DNA of 6,560 bases, taken from Acidobacteriota bacterium (GTDB lineage: Bacteria; Acidobacteriota; UBA6911; RPQK01). The stretch covers positions 1 to 6,560 of the forward strand of contig RPQK01000451.1 in NCBI GenBank assembly GCA_003819755.1. The letters are read 5' to 3'. The notes under the pieces are model-generated. The model was not told the origin of the DNA and did no database searches. It saw only the letters and a program-made list of their open reading frames with translations. Of the stretch, positions 5,101 through 6,560 are shown piece by piece. The translations under genes and the position numbers were made by a program. Every line of letters begins with the position of its first letter. Positions within the stretch are counted from its first letter, which is position 1.

Positions 5101-6560
5101 AACAGCCGACCACGTCACCCCGCCGTCAGTCGTCCTGTAGACGCCGGTACGGGTCGAAACCAAAAGCCGGTTCGGGTCTACGGGGTCGATCGCAAGGCCG
5201 GTGACATCATTTGGGCTGCCGGGCAGAACCGCGAACGTCTCACCGTCCGCCGCCTTCGAAACCCCCAGCGGGCTTGCCGCATAAACCACCTCCCGTTGTT
5301 TTGGATGAGGCGCGAAGAGACTAACCTGGCTGGGACCAAGCACCTTCCAATTCGCCCCCCCGTCAGTCGTTCTCAGGAGCCCCACCGCCCCCCTTGCCCA
5401 GAGCCAGTCCGGGTCTGCCGCTGAAATCACTACGTGCGGCACCTGAGGGTAGGCCAATTCGGATGTCGTATGGCGCCAGGTGACCCCGCCGTCCGTTGTT
5501 TTGAAAACTCCACCTGGACCGTTTGCGAAGACCAGTCCTGGGTTCGAGGGATGCGAGACAAGCCCGGTAATATCTCCGCCATTCGGCCCTGAAGTGAACC
5601 ACGTGTTGATTCCAGGCTGGATGATCTCCACCTCGGTGTTGTTCACCCGCATCTTGCCGGGACGAGTTGTGACCGACGCATTAGGTGAAACCGTAAACGC
5701 AACCTTTCCACTTCCTGTGCCGGTTGCGTTCGTTAATGAGATCCAGCTGTCTTGAGTCTGCACGCTCCAGCTGCAACCCGCGGGAAGCGCAATGTCGAGG
5801 GTGTTGGTTCCTCCGCCGGGTTCGACGATTCGTCGGGTGGGCGAGACGCCAAGCGGACAGGAGGAGCCCGACTGCGTAATGGTAAACTTCTGCCCGCCAA
5901 CCCACACCCACCCTTCCCTCGCAGTTGTGGAAGGGTTGGGCAGGACAGAGTACTGAACGTTCCCGGCTCCCGTTCCCCGGGTCCCGTTGGTGATCGTAAT
6001 CCAGGTGGCAGAACTGGCGGCCCCCCAGTCGCAGGAGGCGCTGACAGAGATCGTCCCCGACCCTCCGTCACCAGGTGCAGTCGCGCTCACGGCAGAGAGG
6101 CCAACAGAACATCCAGCCGACTGCTGGACCGTGTAGAACTGTCCAGCAATCGCCAGGGTCCCCGACCGGGCCGGTCCCGAATTCGGTGAGACCGAATAGT
6201 TGACGACACCGTTCCCCAACCCGCTCCCGCCCGAGACGATCGCGATCCAGGAAGCGAGGCTTTGGGCGGTCCAGTCACAGCCAGTCTGCGCTTTGACTCG
6301 AACTGTTCCCGGGCCGCCGGCCGCAGGGACGTTGGCGGTCTTCGGGTCGAGCTCGTAAGCGCAGGTCGGCCGATCAAAAGTGACAGTCACGGTCTTGTCC
6401 GAGTCGATTGCGACCGTGCAGGACGCCGTACCGGTGCAGGCGCCACTCCAACCTTTGAATACCGAGCCGGGATCGGGCCTGACAATCAGGGGGACCGATT
6501 GTCCGGCATAGAACTCCGCGGAACAACCCGTTCCGCAATCGATCGTCTGGCCGGAATACA
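2182..6560 (-). CDS. Giant multidomain surface/secreted protein (InlB-type repeat, BACON, Asp-box propeller, FG-GAP), 5' end outside window
   Basis: The frame is open from the right edge (first full codon 6556-6558) to the TGA at 2182-2184: 1458 residues without a start or signal peptide. A GTG at 6388-6390 lies inside a domain and is not the start. Numbering from that codon, the order is: divergent InlB-type B-repeat upstream of it, three BACON domains (about 10-174 and 178-260), an Asp-box propeller region (about 261-849) with some 13 copies of S/T-x-D-G-G-x-T-W, two BACON domains (851-1016), seven Trp-rich FG-GAP/VCBS units (about 1020-1370) with D-x-N-x-D-G-x-x-D calcium loops, and a basic 30-residue tail. 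All recognised parts are beta-rich extracytoplasmic binding modules. There is no catalytic domain in view, and no PEP-CTERM, LPXTG or type IX sorting end. A role in binding polysaccharide or other surfaces is plausible from BACON and propeller families but unproven. The missing N-terminus could carry an enzyme domain. Confidence 0.85.
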   Translation of the reverse strand, partial: YSGQTIDCGTGCSAEFYAGQSVPLIVRPDPGSVFKGWSGACTGTASCTVAIDSDKTVTVTFDRPTCAYELDPKTANVPAAGGPGTVRVKAQTGCDWTAQSLASWIAIVSGGSGLGNGVVNYSVSPNSGPARSGTLAIAGQFYTVQQSAGCSVGLSAVSATAPGDGGSGTISVSASCDWGAASSATWITITNGTRGTGAGNVQYSVLPNPSTTAREGWVWVGGQKFTITQSGSSCPLGVSPTRRIVEPGGGTNTLDIALPAGCSWSVQTQDSWISLTNATGTGSGKVAFTVSPNASVTTRPGKMRVNNTEVEIIQPGINTWFTSGPNGGDITGLVSHPSNPGLVFANGPGGVFKTTDGGVTWRHTTSELAYPQVPHVVISAADPDWLWARGAVGLLRTTDGGANWKVLGPSQVSLFAPHPKQREVVYAASPLGVSKAADGETFAVLPGSPNDVTGLAIDPVDPNRLLVSTRTGVYRTTDGGVTWSAVENGPPRNDKYYYASFVFDAGNHDLVYVSTVDGFWRSADGGRNWSVLQAGMSPGCSGLFATDRLKPGHVYLGGCGLVRRSTDGGLTWEDVGSLPSNLRSAAFLGDSPANGWLAATTDGLRRSVDGVNWEPDGARLLPAAVSNVSIDPFNSRVYASLPGSVWLSDDKATSWVMDASFPAPGPLVFDPSSPATRYLLSLNDIYKTTDAGTTWNPLKSGMNVSALVIDPADRSRLYVLGGGNVYTSDNGGSTWQSAMGSGIAYADVTSICVRPTQPGAVYAGTSLHGVLKSTDGGLSWFNAGWQRFTTYSNPITKIAPHPLNPRTLFVSTMSGFFGSDDDGATWRLLFWTGLTDFAVDPSDPARLWLISNQEVYQTSGGGDWVKLKNGIPTGRVLRKLAIDPRDPSRVYLVTDAGVYTRQTGVECGAQLETTAATVPAAGGSGSFSFVATSACTWLVQSEADWITVTSAATGSGNGQVSYTVRDNSGQARTGRIRVAGQIFTITQESSCNFSLEEPGKQFSPAGGVGTVRVFSGGSSCQWTAETDQPWIYLQEREGSSWGEVEFVVFDNAGPERIGSIKIAGLTYEVRQGSGVAPLTKVWGVWSPSDTWKDVHKGDFNGDGLGDIAGRSHSSGQWWVSLSTGSGFVNESWGSWSTAANWADVNVGDFNGDGRDDIVGRVSSSGEWWVALSTGNSFTNQSWGSWDPAIAWADVRVGDFNHDGLKDVVGRNPADGTLWTGSSDGKAFVTGSCPGWKPGTDWTDVLVAGDHTHTDNLIARWLPTGQLWSGLCYPNPNQILPAGQTWVDLLAADVNGDDFFEVVARGLETAEWWRIPLYPFHNELIGQWPAGFTWAGVRTGDFNGDGRTDIVGRAETTGEIWVALAVAPSVGQTVFGEAKFINLHWDTWRTGVTWTNELTGDFNGDGATDLVARVLETGYWYVRLGTPGGGPLISAVSPNRRPTVSQRTNRTRRGGGSNR
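2281..3333 (-). other. Seven Trp-rich FG-GAP/VCBS repeats (within the giant CDS)
   Basis: Seven units of about 50 residues follow the plan W-x4-6-W-x-[DEG]-[VL]-x-x-G-D-F-N-G-D-G-x-x-D-[IV]-[VA]-[GA]-R-x4-G-x-[WL]-W. Calcium-type loops are DFNGDGLGD (3241-3267), DFNGDGRDD, DFNHDGLKD, DVNGDDFFE, DFNGDGRTD and DFNGDGATD. Unit 4 is degenerate, with GDHTHTDN and a loop two residues shorter. Seven units match a closed seven-bladed propeller of the integrin-alpha/FG-GAP type, so this is probably a third propeller. The WW pairs recall sugar-binding lectin propellers, but ligand binding is inference. Confidence 0.8.
3343..3840 (-). other. Second BACON pair (within the giant CDS)
   Basis: Two more BACON modules begin at cysteines 851 and 935, again exactly 84 residues apart. 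The second cysteines are C879-T-W and C964-Q-W. The first copy is canonical (VPAAGGSGS, then W-I-T-V, G-x-G-x-V-S-Y-T-V and GQIFTITQ). The last is diverged (W-I-Y-L, G-L-T-Y-E-V-R-Q). They sit between the Asp-box propeller and the FG-GAP repeats and probably act as rigid spacers or binding modules. Confidence 0.8.
3844..5610 (-). other. Asp-box (BNR/sortilin-like) beta-propeller region (within the giant CDS)
   Basis: About 589 residues carry some 13 Asp-box motifs spaced roughly 35-45 apart. Clear copies are KTTDGGVTW (297), RTTDGGANW (340), RTTDGGVTW (419), RSADGGRNW (465), RSTDGGLTW (508), KTTDAGTTW (631), TSDNGGSTW (671), KSTDGGLSW (716) and GSDDDGATW (762). Degenerate ones lie near 378, 550, 591 and 801. 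Between them recurs I-D-P-x-[DN]-P-x-x-[LV]-[YL]-[VA], the usual inter-blade strand. The count fits two seven-bladed propellers, as in GH74 and related folds, or one larger sortilin-type ring. No GH74 catalytic Asp pair could be assigned, so enzymatic activity is not claimed. Confidence 0.8.
5611..6363 (-). other. Three tandem BACON domains (within the giant CDS)
   Basis: Three head-to-tail modules begin at cysteines 10, 94 and 178 (numbered from the codon 6388-6390), exactly 84 residues apart. Each has the BACON pattern: Ala/Pro-Gly-Gly-Gly-x-G near the start, a second Cys followed one residue later by Trp (C38-D-W, C120-D-W, C206-S-W), Trp-Ile about 8-10 residues on, G-x-G-x-V-x-[YF]-[ST]-V, then a G-[QN]-x-[FY]-[TE]-[VI]-x-Q end strand. 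The repeated Cys pair suggests one disulfide per domain, consistent with export. The third copy is more diverged (Asn-Asn-Thr-Glu in place of G-Q-x-F near its end). Confidence 0.8.
6373..6560 (-). other. Divergent InlB-type B-repeat domain (within the giant CDS)
   Basis: Translation of the right edge gives a segment containing GSVFKGWSGACTGTASC followed by V-T-I-D-x-D-K-T-V-T-V-T-F. This is the typical end of the bacterial repeat family related to the Listeria internalin B repeat (GW-S-G-x-C-x-G-x-x-x-C, then a strand ending TATF). Four cysteines (C-G-T-G-C and A-C-x5-C) could form disulfides. The domain is complete or nearly so. It shows that the gene continues upstream of the GTG at 6388-6390. 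Confidence 0.75.

Noticed and set aside
3829..5424. Plus-strand open frame of 531 codons
   Set aside because: It is entirely antisense to the Asp-box propeller, with Arg/Pro-rich sequence and no domain pattern. Long antisense frames are expected in GC-rich repetitive coding DNA.
6388..6390. GTG as the start of the giant gene
   Set aside because: The frame is open to the window edge, and the codon lies inside a clear InlB-type repeat (the V-T-V-T-F end strand), so it is an internal valine.

Overview
The window is GC-rich, and every gene in it lies on the minus strand. The style points to a soil-type Acidobacteriota (Solibacter/Bryobacter-like) genome or a close metagenomic relative. The reasons are a very large secreted protein built from Cys-containing BACON domains, Asp-box repeats and FG-GAP/VCBS repeats, plus intergenic spaces full of short palindromic and heptameric repeats. 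This taxonomic call is recollection-based inference; no rRNA or other marker is present.

Layout in transcription order (right to left). From 6560 to 2182 runs one uninterrupted reading frame for a giant extracellular or surface protein. It is open at the right edge, so its signal peptide and true start lie outside the window. Its visible domain order is: divergent InlB-type B-repeat, three BACON domains, a long Asp-box (BNR/sortilin-like) beta-propeller region, two more BACON domains, seven Trp-rich FG-GAP/VCBS repeats, and a short basic tail. From 2181 to 1945 is a 237-bp spacer dominated by a composite inverted repeat (2040-2161). From 1944 to 451 is a POT/PTR-type major facilitator, a predicted proton-coupled peptide transporter. 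Its frame stays open upstream to 2166 only because it runs through the palindromic element; the supported start is the ATG at 1944. From 431 to 147 is a 95-codon C-terminal remnant of an M16 (pitrilysin/insulinase-type) zinc peptidase with no catalytic half. From 146 to 1 is non-coding DNA holding a heptamer array and a strong hairpin repeat.

The most interesting structure is at the left end. The M16 remnant is bracketed to the base by two tandem arrays of unrelated heptamers (432-452 and 112-146). On the coding strand both heptamers contain TGA, so three units give a stop in all three frames. Each array starts at the stop codon of the gene before it. The transporter and the peptidase remnant could both have belonged to peptide use, but nothing here shows a working operon. 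I see no CRISPR array, RNA gene, transposase, phage gene or defence system.
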